Origin: Marchantia polymorpha subsp. ruderalis
Taxonomy: Eukaryota > Streptophyta > Marchantiopsida > Marchantiales > Marchantiaceae
Length of the DNA: 64,000 nt
Assembly: GCA_037833965.1 (NCBI GenBank)
Contig: AP031358.1
Span: 23,196,001-23,260,000 of the forward strand
Reading direction: 5' to 3'
Part shown: positions 20,721 to 32,713 of the stretch, piece after piece
How positions within the stretch are numbered: position 1 is the first letter of the stretch
How the letters are laid out: each line of letters opens with the position of its first letter
Notes under the pieces: generated by a model
Database searches by the model: none
Seen by the model: only the letters and a program-made list of their open reading frames with translations
Told to the model about the DNA's origin: nothing
Made by a program: the position numbers and the translations under genes

Positions 20721-22495
20721 TGCGCAGGCGGACTCGCACTAAAGTCCACACCAGCAAGCTATTAGCTAGAGTGGACCAGGAGTTGAGGGACTTGAAGGAG
20801 AAGCATGAGTGCTTGTGGGGACAGTACAAGCTTAATCAGAAATTCTACAAGCACTCCGAGAAGATGAAGGATGAGAAACTGGGCGAGCTCACCAAGGAGC
20901 AGGTGAAGGTCAAGGAAGCACTCAACTCTGAGCAGGCCGAGAATCGGATTTTGTCAGAGGAGCTCGTGCGACAGACGCGGTTGTTGGAACAATGTCAGCT
21001 CGCACGGCAGGCGGATGAAGAATTAATCCGCAGTCTGCAGTCAGAGTGTGGCGAATTGAGGGCGCAACGTGCTGAAGCCGAATCGCAATTAGTGACCATT
21101 GAAGAGGATCGCAGGAAGGAGGCGGATCGCACGAAGGTGGAGACGGCGAGGCGAGTCGCCCACTGTCTCAAGGGCTACGCCCACTGGGAAGTGAAGGCGC
21201 AGGAGAAACTCACACTGCGTGAGTTTGAATTGCGCGCAGCCGGGTTGTTGTCAGGCGACAGTAGGAGTCGGCGGAAGGTAGCGAAGAAGCTCGAGGCCTT
21301 TCTGTCGAAGGCACAGGATACCATGTCCGCCCTCGAGGGGGAGGTGTCCGCGGCGTTGCAGCGGTTGGGACTGCGTAGTCGAGCGGAAGAGTGGCAGGGT
21401 AGGGAGCTAGTGCGCGGCAGTCGGCCGCGCAGGAGACGTAGTACAGGTTCCGCGGAGTGTAGTGTAGCGTGGTTCCGTGCAGGCGTGTAGCGTAGTGCAG
21501 TGTAGTGTTAGGTAGGACTTAGAAGGTATAAAATAGTTCCAGGCGTTTTGCCTGGGGTTCTTTCCCATCAGAAGTGCAGATCAGGAACCCATTTCCTTTG
21601 CGTGTTTGTGTCCTTGAGTTCTGTCACCACGCACGAGGAGTTACAACTTAGCGTTCCGCATTTTGTAACTGAAGGCCTGCGGCCGAATGTTCAGAGCTAG
21701 TACATTGGTTAGAGACTTGAGTAGTTCGGATCTGCACCTGCGGGTGACTGCCGATGCTCAGAGCCAGTGACTAGTTAGATACTTGAACAGTTTCGCCCCT
21801 ACACCTTCGAGTGTTTCTTTCTGATTGTACTCCTTGGGATTTTTCCCCTGAATGCCAAAGTGAAGTTTTGCTACTTCGTGTAAGCCTTGGTTGTAAATTC
21901 AGGTTACGCTGCAGCAGGTGCCTTGAGGGTAACCCCTGTAGTATTTCTGGGAATGACAAGTGCCTGAGAATTCAAACTCTTCAATAGACTGTTGTTGTGT
22001 TACTGGAACGTTTCACAGTGAGTCCTTCAGTGTGGACCTGTGTTCTCTGCGCGTTTTGTGAGTTGAGAGTGTTGTTCACCGCGTATGAGTGACTTCGATC
22101 CGAAGTAGGCAGTCCAAACCGGGTTTCCTACACTAGCAGCAAGCTAGTGGAAGCGTTGTAAAAGCCGGAGTTGGAAGTCACTGCCCGCAGCTTTGCCGAG
22201 TGTACTCTTGAGAGACTTTCCCCCTGAAATCTTGAAGTAGAGGTCCTAACGGATCTCTGGGTTGTGTTTCTGTAGTTTCAGGTGTGTGTGTGTGTGTTAC
22301 GCTGCACTGTGCGACCTCCGAGTGCGCTCCGAGTGGACACTTGCAGTATTTCTGGGAGTGACAGTTGCTTGAGAATTCAAACTCCTCAATAGTCTGTTAA
22401 AACGTGACACTTTATACCCTGTGTGTTCCTCTGTCCCTGTGGGTTCGACCTTTCTACCACTATATTGCAGTTTTAGCCTTTAGTGGGTTATTACA
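20681..22495 (+). repeat. A1 3' LTR, 5'-truncated
   Basis: Equivalent to 16,988-18,800 of the 5' LTR and almost identical to it. It starts within the LTR gene and ends GGTTATTACA at 22,495, followed by the target duplication. It retains the TATA box (21,527), the leader modules and the GT repeat. Confidence 0.93.
20720..21490 (+). pseudogene. C-terminal coiled-coil fragment of LTR protein
   Basis: Carries the last 256 residues of the 1,044-residue LTR protein unchanged (coiled coil plus basic tail), but lacks the N-terminal domain and linker because of the A1 deletion. The first usable codon is within RRRTRTK. Expression would need an upstream start, so I treat it as a remnant. Confidence 0.85.
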
Positions 22496-23505
22496 ATTGG
22501 GAAGAGCTCGGGACGCTCGTCCTAACGAGCTCAAGAGCGCCGGAGATGGATCCAGGACGAAGAAGTTATGAGCATCGGAAAACTCGTAGCCGGACATGCG
22601 CCGTTCGCGCTAGGGTTCACCGTCGGAAAGGACTCCCGTACGCCTTCGGCGATGCGCCTTCGGCGGAAACACGCGCTCATGGGAGGAAATCAACTCAGAG
22701 GCGGAAGCGCCTTTGGCGGCTGCGCAACGGAGGAAAAGTGCCGGCCGGATGTACGCCTCCGACGTGGCGCGGATAGGCGGATGCGCTGGCATGATTTGCG
22801 CCGGCGGATATGCGCCGTCAGCAATAGACGGGGCAGAACGGACAAAACAAGTGGTACGAATACGCGCCGGCGTAATTCGCACCGACTTGATGTGCGCCTC
22901 CAGCGAGGCGCCGACGGAGAAGGAATACGCCAACATAGCCGACGCATACACTGCGGCGAACTCGAGTCCGGAAGACGGTGGCGGCGGGAGAATTCAACAT
23001 TCACGCATGCGAATGCGCGCAGTGCGGAGACGTGAATTCAAGCATGCGAGGGCGAACCGTTAGGCCGTATAGCCGGCTGCGTAATTGTAACCAGTAAGAA
23101 CGTTGGACGATCTTGAATTCGGAGAAGAAAAGACTGCTCTCCAGTCTCATTCTCTCATTCTTGATTTTGCGATTTCCAGCTTCCAAGATTACGCGCAAGG
23201 GCGGAGAGACCTGCAGTGAGAGGAGAGAGTGCGGAGACAAGTTGCGCAAGGATCTTGACAGACCTTGGAGAGAATTTGCGAGTAGCGAACTTGAGCGCGA
23301 GAAAAGAGAGAGTGACTGCAACCCTCCGGCGTCTGGGGTTGTGCAGCCGGTCGGAAGATTGGCAAGGTAGAGATAGAGAGCGAGGCAGTCCGGCGCGCAG
23401 GAGGCGCAGCACCGGATCTGCAGAGTGCAGTAGCGTAGTTTGGTTTCGTGCAGGTGTTGCGAGTAGTAGATAGGATAGCGTAGTGTTAGTTAGGACCTTA
23501 GAGGG

Positions 23506-23515
23506 TATAAAGTAG
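23506..23515 (+). promoter_or_regulatory. TATA box of the B1 5' LTR
   Basis: TATAAAGTAG, in the position conserved with family A. The B2 copy is altered to TATTAAG (near 32,747), which should weaken it, while B3 keeps TATAAAG (43,338). Confidence 0.7.
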
Positions 23516-24116
23516 ATCAAGGCGTTTTGCCTTGGGACTCTTCCAGTTTCGGAAGTGCAGATCAGGAACTCACTTTCTTGGCGTGTTTGTGCATTTGGTC
23601 CTGGCACCACGTAGAGAAGTTGCAGCATAGCGAAGTTACCGTATGTTGTAGTTGAAGGCCTTCGGCTGAATGTTCAGAGCTAGTACCCGGTTAGAGACTT
23701 GAGTAGTGCGGATCTGCACCTGCGGGTGATTTCTGATGCTCAGAGCCGGCTGCGAGTTAGAGACTTGAACAGTTCCCCCTTACTCCTTCGAGTGACATAT
23801 CCTGATTGTACTCCTACGGGAAGTTTCCCCTGAATGCCAAAGTGAAGTTTTATTACTTCGTGTAAGCCTTGGTTTGCAATTCAGGTTGTGTGTGTGTGTT
23901 ACTGGATTGTGTCTCAGTTAAGTTCTCAGTCGGACCTGTACTCCCTAAGTTTGGTGTGAGTCGAGGGTGACGTCCACGGCGTATGAAGGGGCTTCGTTCC
24001 GAAGTGGGAAGTCCAGTCCGGGTTCCCTACGCTAGTTCCTGGCGGAAGGGCAGTAAAAGCCGGAGTGGGAGTCACTACCTGCAGAATCTCTAAGTGAACT
24101 TTTGAGACACTTTCCC

Positions 24117-24176
24117 CCTGAAATCCGAAGCGGAGGTCCTGACCGACCTCCGAGTTGTGCTTTTGCCAGTTTCAGG
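24117..24176 (+). other. B1 leader stem-loop, family B version
   Basis: CCTGAAA (24,117-24,123) pairs with TTTCAGG (24,170-24,176). The inner hairpin is CGGAGGTC (24,131-24,138) with GACCTCCG (24,145-24,152). Relative to family A, an A-U pair has become G-C and a G-U pair has become G-C while pairing is kept. Confidence 0.6.
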
Positions 24177-24214
24177 TGTGTGTGTGTGTGTGTTGAGTGA
24201 CTACGCTGCACTGT

Positions 24215-24270
24215 GCATCCTCCGAGCATCCTCCGAGTCGAGCATCCTCCGAGTGGCCTCCGAGTCGAGC
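24215..24270 (+). repeat. CCTCCGAG minisatellite in B LTR
   Basis: Tandem units built on CATCCTCCGAG and CCTCCGAGTCGAG, located in U5 after the GT repeat. Unit number and order differ in B2 (33,456-33,521) and B3 (44,054-44,130). Family A has only a short version (CTCCGAGTGCGCTCCGAGTG). Confidence 0.75.
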
Positions 24271-24448
24271 ACTACAGTATTTCTGGGAGTGACAGTCGCC
24301 TGAGAATTCAAACTCTACAAAAGTCTGTTAAATGTGACACTTTTTACTCTGTGTGTTGCCTCTGTCCCTATGGGTTCGATCTTTTTACCACCATACTGCA
24401 GTTTTAGCCTTTGTTGGGTTATTACATAAGGAGCCAACAACTTCTTTT

Positions 24449-24466
24449 TGGCGCCGCTGCCGGGGA
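24449..24466 (+). other. B1 primer binding site (tRNA-Asp type)
   Basis: Same 18-base site as in A1, again separated from the LTR end by about 22 bases that share the ACAACTTCTTT sequence. Both families therefore use the same primer and spacing. Confidence 0.85.
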
Positions 24467-24509
24467 CAGTGCGTCAACACCAGAGTACTTGAGCAGCAAT
24501 GCTCGGTGA

Positions 24510-25196
24510 ATGTCGACGAGCGATAGTGTGGGAAACCTGAGTGCGAGAGCCACACGAAAGCTCCGTCGAGATTCGGAAAAAGCCGTAGAAGCAAAACGGC
24601 GAACTAAAAAGAAGACTCCCGGTGAGGACTCTGCAGAAAGATCGCCATCACCGACTGCTGGAAGACAAAGGCGTTCCAGTTCATCTACTGCGAGCATTGA
24701 GCTAACAGTTCTATTGGAAATTCCTCCGATAGAAACTCTTCCTGGGTTTGGCCAACCTAGGATCAGTCCGTTGACAGGATCACCAATGGCAGACCATCAA
24801 GCCAATCTCCGCCAGGTGTTTTCCCAACCTTTCACGAAACATTCGTATCCAAGATACAAGGGAACGGGCGACGACGATGATGCACATTCATACATAAAGC
24901 TCTTCGAGTCTGTCTCCATCACCAATCGCGAGACCAGTGATGAAGACAGACTGCGAATCTTTCCTAGCCTGCTACGCAGGAGAGCTCGTAGCTGGTACAA
25001 TCATGAGAGCACCGACCCCACTGGAATCCGAACCTGGGCTCAGCTCAAGGAAAAGTTTCTGAGGCGGTTTCGCGAACTCGGATATGACAGTCGAGTACTG
25101 ACCCGGCTTCAAAATCTTTGACGCGAGCGGAAGGAGAATCTTCGAGACTATACGGAGAGATTCCAAGACCTCCTAGATCGAATTCCGAAGACAGGG
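24510..25196 (+). pseudogene. B1 gag, N-terminal part
   Basis: Related to the A gag from the first codons (LSARA...KLRRDSEKAVE) through the capsid-like motif SWYNHES. An in-frame TGA at 25,119-25,121 interrupts it. The frame then continues (RDYTERFQDLLDRIPKTG) until A2 begins at 25,197. The C-terminal part with zinc knuckles resumes at 59,549, but about 0.55 kb of gag, judged against A1, is absent. The upstream out-of-frame ATG (24,499) is kept as in A1. Confidence 0.88.
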
Positions 25197-25863
25197 TGTG
25201 GTACCCCACTTTTGGTAATTTTGAGGAAATTAAAACATTTTTGGAAAACTGTACCCTGGCAGCAATGTAAATAGCCTTCGGTGCATCAAAACAGAGTGAA
25301 TTCGGAAGATCGCAGAGATTCTCGAGGGACTTTGTAGAATCTAGGAGTTGGGTGCAGCGGTAAGGAAGGGCACCACCCTCCCTGCGAGCTCTGTAGTTAG
25401 GATACCTACCGCGCAAGGCGCAAACTCCGCCTACGGCATTGCGTCCGCGGCGGTAGGGAAATCCTTGATATTTAGGTCAACCCCCGGACGCTGTGACTTA
25501 GTTAGGGTCTCGTTGGAAGGAGCTCGACGCGCTGATTCCAACGAGCCCAAGAACGCCAACAACGGATGAGGACTCCGGGAGTTATGAAGGTTGTAAGATA
25601 CTCAGCTCTTCGCCTATGCACAGGCGGAGAAGTTTTGTCCTATGCGCGGACGAAGGAAGTTCGCCTGCGCACAGGCGAAATAGGGTTTTGATGTAGGCGC
25701 GAAGTTCGCCTACGCACAAGCGTGCGCCTGTGCACAGGCGCTTCGGCGTCGGCGGAAAATCCGCCTTGGGCCCTAGAAATGCGCCTTGTGAGGTAGAAAT
25801 TGTACAGCGCCTTCTGCGCCAGCGCAGCGCCGCGGACGAGCAAGGAGCCGCCAGAATAGTAAA

Positions 25864-25905
25864 ATCCGTACGGACCGTACGGACTGTACGGACGGGACGG
25901 ATGGA
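25864..25905. repeat. CGTACGGAC tandem palindromes
   Basis: Repeated CCGTACGGA words in tandem within U3. A4 (near 54,888) has fewer units and A1 (near 14,125) has a degenerate form. Each unit is palindromic around GTAC. Confidence 0.7.
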
Positions 25906-28900
25906 TGCGCTCTTGGACGGACGGAGTTGCGGCGGCGGAAGCGCCGACGAAGAGACAAGGAACAGACAGTCTGGACGGAGTCGGTTGACCGCGGTCAACG
26001 CCTTCCGCGCCAGCGCATCAACGCGGACAAAGTTCACCTGTGCACAGGCGGGTGAAGTTCCGCGCCGGCGGAGAATCCGCCCAGGAGTTCGCCTGCGCGC
26101 AGGCGGGATATGAACTTTTGTCCGACTGCGGACACACGCGCCGAGGCAGAAGAGGATTGGCTGAGGAGCGGTACGAACGAGTGTACCGCGCAAGGCGGAA
26201 AATCCGCCTTCGGCGCTGCGCACCCATGTCCGCGGCGATGTACGCTCGCGGAGTTCAAATTCGCCAATTCGAGCGTGAGAGATTAATCGGCGACGGCGGA
26301 GACCGTTTCAGCGTAGAGCCGGCGCGGCCATCAATTGAGTCGTCCTTCACGAGCAAGAGCCGACCTTCGTTCAAGAGGCGGAGAGCGTCCCATTCTTGAA
26401 TTCGCGATTCCATTCTCTAGTGCGAGCTGCGCGCGTCCATCTGCTGGCTGCTAAGCATTCTCGACATCGCCGCGCAGAGGATTTCCTGGTGATTGGGGGA
26501 GAAGTGAGTGCGCGTGATTTGGAATTGAGGGCGATTAGAGTTTGTCGAGGAAGAAAGGAGCTCGAGCGGAGCGGAAGTAGAATGAGCGAGCGGGCGAACT
26601 CCAAGAACGCAATGACGAGACCGGGCCGATTGCGGATGCTGCCGCTCCGTCTACCACAGAACGGGCTGCGCGCTTTCGAGGATCGCCTGATAGCAAGAAA
26701 GCTCGATTTCTTGCTATGGGGATGGAACTACATCTGTGCGGATATGGTGCGCGAGTGGCTAGAGCCACAGGGACCACCTTCGCGCGGATTGCGTCCACAT
26801 GTTGATCGGTGGACAGTCCAAGATTGGGCGCAGGCATTGGGGAGATGTGCCGGCATGCCAGGGCACCTCCTTTTCGATAGTGAGAGCGTCAAGGTGACCA
26901 AGCAGGAAGAGGCACAATTCGTGGAGCTGTTCAAGAAGGGGAGGTCTATCAAGAATGGGTACAGGACCTGCGATTACAAGGATCGATTCCGCCGGACTTT
27001 GTCCGCGGCACTGCTGCAATTACTGCAGCCACACCGCGCCTGCTACATCACATTGTGGCAGGTCTCTTTTGTGGAGTGCATCATTGAGGGAACTCCAATT
27101 CACTGGGCGAGCATCCTGCACAGGGTGATGCGACAGCACGCTTTTGAGGAGAAGGGGGGAACTCTAAACCATCTCTCTCCTTTCCTCATCAATTTTTATC
27201 GACAGCGGAATTGTTTGACAGCGGCGGAGCTTGCGCGTTTTCCGCCGTTGTCCGTCGACCATCCCGGGAGGTATGTGCGGGAGAATGAGGTCGACACTGA
27301 TGCAGAGGAGTCCCCGACTTTTACTCCGTCAAGGCGGAGGGACGAAGGGAGGAATACTCCTGCAGCACGAGCGCCGCGGAAGCGGCGATGGAGAGAGGAG
27401 TCCGAAGAAGAGCAGCATCAAGAACCCTCTGCTCCCATTCGACCGCGGCCGTTGTACGAATCGTACAGCCGGCCGAAGCAGAAGGCGCGCAGGCTGGTGT
27501 TACCAGCCAACAGCGCGGACACGGCGACGATTGCGACGGAGAAAGGAAGTGCGTCGCCAGAGAGGAACGAGGGAGCGCGGACGTCCGCAGGAGCAACGGG
27601 CCGCGCTGCACCCTCGACGGACGAGAGGCCGCCTACGGGCCAAGGGCCTCCGGAGTTACCACGTGCGTTGCGGACAGGTGTTCCGCCTGCGCACAGGCGA
27701 GCCTCCGCGGACGGACGAGCCCCCGCGGACGGACGACCACAAGCGGACGTGGACCTACGCCTACGCGTGGGAAGAAGCAGTCCGCCTGTGCACAGGTCAC
27801 CTCCACACGTGCCGCCTGTGCACAGGCAGGAATCACCCCCGTTCCAACGTAGGAAGGGGAAGGAGCCGGCGGAAGATCCGCCTACGAGACACCGGCCTTC
27901 GGGGCCAGACCCTCCGGCGCACAACGCGCAGCGATTTGCGCCTTCGGCGCCAGGGCTTTCGAGCCGAGGAGACGCGAGCAGGGAGCGTGCGGAGGCCGCA
28001 CCATCGGCGGGTAATCCGCCGGTAGATGCGCCTTCGGCGGTAGGGCCTCAGGGCCAAGGGACATCGGGCGAGCGGCCCCCGGCCATGTCGCCTTTGGCGA
28101 TGGACGTCCGCGGCGCTGCGCCTGTGGCGGACAAGGCGCCGGCATTTGCGCCTGCGCACAGGCCAAGCACAGCCTCCGCGGACCGATCGAGGGAGAAGCA
28201 ACTGACAGAGGAGCGGACTGACTGTCCGCGGGACGAGATTTCGGTGCGCGATGCGCAATCGAACCCCGCGCAGCCACCCTCCCCTCGATCGCCTTCGGCG
28301 GCGGACGTCGGCGACAGAGAGGATACGGTAGAAGACCGACAAGCGGGCGACGGGGATGTAGCACGGCCGCATTCGCCCACCGCCTTAGACATTTTGGCAA
28401 AGAGCAACGAGGCTGCAGCGGTGCCTTCGCAGGCAGCACACGTCGACGACGTGCAGCCCCACTCGGGTCAGTCGCCGACGCAATCAATGGCGACTGAGAT
28501 TCTTCACTCGGATGATGACGACGGAGGCTCCACCGAAGAAATGTCGGGAGCGGGGGATACCGAGGAGGAGGAGGAGGAAATTGTTAGAGCGCCGGCGGCG
28601 GCGCTCTCTGAGCAGGTGATTCCGTTGCTGAGGAACTTGGATCGCAAAATCGATAAGTACGCCGATCCACTTCAGCCGGGATCTTACATCGAATTAGTGC
28701 GCAGGCGGACTCGCACTAAAGTCCACACCAGCAAGCTACTAGCTAGGGTGGACCAGGAGTTGAGGGAATTGAAGGAGAGGCATGCCTGTTTATGGGGGCA
28801 GTACATGTGGTGACACACTTTTTGTTTTTTTGCAGAATTTAAACAATTTTAGAAAACTAGTACCGAAGCAGTGTCTGTAGTTAGAAAAGGGTACGTTAAA

Positions 28901-30157
28901 TAGAGTGGATTGAGGAGATCGTCACGAGGTCACGAAGAATCGCGAAGTCGGATGTACCAGCGCCAAATGTCTTCGGCGCCTTCGGCAAAAGCTCCTTTTC
29001 TGAGGTGTCTCTACTCACGCGCTCCTAGCGTTTAAGGAAGCTACGCTTCCGGCGCAGACAACTCCGGAGTAGATTTTGCTAAAGACGTCAGAAGAACGGC
29101 ACTGACCTCTGAAAGCTTCCGACCATGAGTGCGCCTTCGGCGATGCGCCGCTAGCGCGGAAAGGGAAACCTTCATGACGATCGGAATACACGGTAGTTCC
29201 AGTTGGTTGAAGTTGCATTAGAAAGAGCTCGGGACGCTCGTCCTAACGAGCCCAAGAGCGTCGGAGATGGATCAGGGACGAAGAAGTTATGAGCGTCGGA
29301 AAACTCGTAGCCGGACATGCGCCGTTCGCGCTAGGGTTCACAGTCGGAAAGGACTCTCGTACGCCTTTGGCGATGCGCCTGAATCGCGCGCTCATGGGAG
29401 GAAATCAACTCAGAGTCGGAAGCGCCTTTGGCGGCTGCGCAACAGAAGAAAAGCGCCGGCCGGGTACACGCCTCCGACGTGGCACCAATAGGCGGATGCG
29501 CTAGCATGATTTGCGCAGGCGGGATATGCACCGTCAGCAATGGACGAGGCAGAACGGACAAAACAAGCGGTACAAATACGCGCCGGCGTAATTCGCGCCG
29601 ACTGGATGTGCGCCTCCAGCAAGGCGCCGACGGATAAGGAACATGCCAGCGGCGACACGCCTCCGGTGATGGTCGGGTTAGGAAAAGACAACATAGCCGA
29701 CGTATACACTGCGGCACACTCGGAAGACGGTGGCGGCGGGAGAATTCAACATTCACGCATGCGAATGCGCGCAGTGCGGAGACGTGAATTTGAGCATGCA
29801 AGGGCGAACCGTTAGGCCGTATAGCTGGCTGCATAAAATTGTAACAGTAAGAACGTTGGACGATCTTGAATTCGGAGAAGAAAAGACTGCTCTCCAGTCT
29901 CATTCTCTCATTCTTGATTTTGCAATTTCTAGCTTCCAAGATTACGCGCAAGGGCGGAGAGACCTGCAGTGAGAGGGGAGAGTGCGGAGACGAATTGCAC
30001 AAGGATCTTGACAGACCTTGGAGAGAATTTGCGAGTAGCGAACTTGAGCGCTAGAGAAGAGAGAGAGACAACAGTCAGTGCTTGAGCGGCCGACGCTTGA
30101 GTGGCGATTGTGAGAGAGCGAGTGGAAGGGAGAACGTCTGTGTGTGCAGGAAACGCA

Positions 30158-32713
30158 ATGTCGAAGGTCCCCCAGCTGCGAGTGTCTCCACTCAAGGTGC
30201 CGCAGATCGGTCTACGCGCATTTCAAGATGTTCTGATGGGGCTGAAGCTCGATTTCCTCCTGTGGGGATGGAACTGGACATGTCCGGAGATGGTGCGCGA
30301 GTATCTGCAGGAGAGACACAAGCCCTCACGCGGATTCCGTCCACATCCAGAGAGGTGGGACATTTGTGATTGGGCGCAGGTGTTGGGCAGGTGTGCCGGC
30401 GAGGAAGGGTATCTCCTCTTCGAGGCCGATAGCGTGAAGGTGTCCCAGGAGGAAGAAATCTCCTACAATGAGCTCTTCAAAGTTGCCAGGCATCCCAAGA
30501 ACGGTTTCCGGACACGGGATTACAAAGATCGATTGCGGAGGAATGTCGCGACTGCATTGTTGCAGATATTGCAGCCGACCAAGACCGCTTACATGCATGG
30601 TTGGCAGGTAGGATTTGTGGAGCTAGTGTTGTCAGGAGCTCTAGTGCATTGGGCACGGCTCCTGTGGAAGGTGACGCGCCAACATGCGCAAGAAGAGAGA
30701 GGAGGAACCCTCAATCATCTTTCGCCTTACCTTATTGTGTTTTATCGGGCGATGGGATGTTTGACAAATTCAGAGCGGACACGGTTTCCGCTGCTGACAC
30801 GGAGCTATCCAGGTAGATACTCGCGGGAGGCCGAAGTAGACACGGATCCGGACGAGGCACCTGCCAGTCCGCCTCCGGCTCCGCCCCCAGCAAGAGCAGC
30901 AGAAGAACGTCGAAGTGAGTGCGTTCCGCGGAAGTGGGATGAGAGACCTGAGGACAGGCAGCCGGAAGCGCCAGCTGCGCCGACTCGTAGTCGGCCAACC
31001 AACGAGCCTCACAGTCGACCAAAACAGAGGGCACGCAAAATGCCAACTAGTACTGAGGAGACCGGGCGTACTCCGGTCCGGCGGAGTATCCTGCCCACGC
31101 AGGAGGATATAATCGCGCAGATTCTGGGGAAGTCGGCAAATACCTCTGCGCAGAAGGCACCAATGCCTTCGGAAGAAGACGGACGGACAGACAGTCGGCC
31201 GACTACGAGTCGGGCGACTGAAGGTCGACAAACGGAAGGAAGGCCGACGGAGCGGCGCGTTGAACCGGACAGCAGGCCGGAAGCAGAAGAGAGTTTGGCT
31301 GACGAGCCAACAACCCTCAGAGGGTCGTCTTCGGCGGAAGGCAATTCTGGGAAAACGCCGCCAGCAAGCAGGCCAAGTGGAGTGAAGACGCGCAGGGTGT
31401 ATCCGACTGCCAGTCGGACACCTACTAGTCGGCCGACTGCAAGTCGGACAACAGAGAGTCGGCCAGATTCGCCGACTGCGAGACGGACAGGGCCGGCGAC
31501 CAGTGTGCGGACGCCTTCGGCGAACGCACCTCCAGCGAAGACACCTTCCGCGCAGATCGCGCCGGAAGGGCAGGCAGCAGAAGCGGGCGGTGCAAAGGTG
31601 ACAAAAGTCACTGCGGCGTCGACCCCTTCGGAGACCGAAGATCGAGCCGGAACAGGGGCTCAAGCAGTGGGATCCCCCATTGCCTTGGATATTTTAGCAG
31701 GTAGTGGAGCGGCAGTCGCGGCGGAAGCTGCTGCGCGCCACAGTTCCAGGGAGTCGCCAAGGGATTCGGTGGCGACTGAAATCCTCGAAACGGAGGATGA
31801 GACGAGCTCGGAAGAGCAGGAAGCGGATTCTGTGCAGAAAACGCCAACAGGGGTGTTGTGCGAGCAGATAGTTCCACTCCTGCGATATCTGGATCGCAAG
31901 ACATCCAAGTACTCGGGTATCGGAAAACCGTAGTCTTACGTGGAGACTGTCAAGCGCAGGACGAGGAGCAAGGTGGCCACTTGGGCCTCTAGGTGCCAAA
32001 TATTGCAGGATAGGAACACTACCCTCCGACAACACCTGGCGGTCACACAGAAACTATACCAAACCTTGCAACAGCAGAGAAAGGATGCGGCGACGAAAAA
32101 CCAGGCGGATGCCGAGCTAATACGGGCAAAGATCGAGTCGGAATTGCAGGAAGAGCGGAGACAAAACCGCATCTTAGCAGAAGAGCTTGCGCGCCAGAAG
32201 CGCGCCTTAGAAGAAAGTCAAAGTACACGCAAGGAGGATGAGGAGTTGTTGCGCAACTTGCAATCCGAGTGCGTGGATTTGAGGGCGCAGCGCGCGGATG
32301 CGGAAATGCAGCTAGCAGAGGTGGAAGGCAGCTGCCGGGCGCGAGAAGAGTTGGCGACGCGGGTGACTCACTGTCTAAAAGGATACGCCCATTGGGAGGT
32401 GGCAGCTCAAGAGAAGATCACACTCAGGGAGTTCAAGCTTCGGGCGGCGGCATTGACGGAGGGTGACAGTCGGAGTCGGCGGCGAGTAGCGAGGAAATTA
32501 GAATCCTTCTTGTCGGGTGCGCGCGACACTATGGCGCACTTGGAGTCGGAAGTGACTGCAGCCCTCCGACGTCTGGCGTTGCGCAGCCGGTCGGAAGATT
32601 GGCAAGGTAGAGATAGAGAGCGAGGCAGTCCGGCGCGCAGGAGGCGCAGCACCGGATCTGCAGAGTGCAGTAGCGTAGTTTGGTTTCGTGCAAGTGTTGC
32701 GTGTAGTAGATAG
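30158..32713 (+). pseudogene. B2 LTR gene, one in-frame stop
   Basis: The family B version of the LTR protein, about 851 codons from the ATG at 30,158. The N-terminal conserved domain (about residues 5-225) includes LDFLLWGWNW, RTRDYKDR and GGTLNHLSP, as in family A. The linker uses SRPT/SRTT-type repeats instead of PVHR. A TAG at 31,931-31,933 replaces the CAG found in B3, just before the coiled coil. It lies upstream of the TATA box in U3. Function is unknown. Confidence 0.85.
31193..31438. repeat. AGTCGGCCGACT palindromes in B LTR gene
   Basis: A 12-bp palindrome at 31,193-31,204 and 31,427-31,438, with half-sites between and after (AGTCGG, GCCGACT). B3 has it at 41,785-41,796. It encodes Ser-Arg-Pro-Thr in the linker, the place where family A uses CCTGTGCACAGG. 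Confidence 0.75.

Larger units (their letters stand above)
13416..22495 (+). mobile_element. A1: family A retrotransposon, internally deleted
   Basis: Flanked by perfect 5-bp target duplications ATTGG (13,411-13,415 and 22,496-22,500) inside the B1 5' LTR. Structure: full 5' LTR (13,416-18,800), primer site, gag up to 20,680, then a direct jump into the 3' LTR (20,681-22,495). Protease, RT, RNase H, integrase and the first 3.6 kb of the 3' LTR are missing. Where the two LTRs overlap (about 1.8 kb) I saw a single base difference, so insertion looks recent. It cannot move without pol from another copy. Confidence 0.93.
22501..24426 (+). repeat. B1 5' LTR, second part, LTR gene deleted
   Basis: Resumes the B LTR after A1 and ends GGGTTATTACA at 24,426. 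Compared with B2 and B3 it lacks about 2.5 kb. Near 23,310 the sequence jumps from the 5' leader of the LTR gene to its last codons, around a shared GTGA. The total LTR is thus only about 2.3 kb. The TATA box (23,506) and R/U5 are intact. Confidence 0.88.

Noticed and set aside
30770-31663. Long antisense open frame (297 codons) in B2
   Set aside because: Same cause: biased composition of the repeat linker. It is not kept as a single frame in B3.
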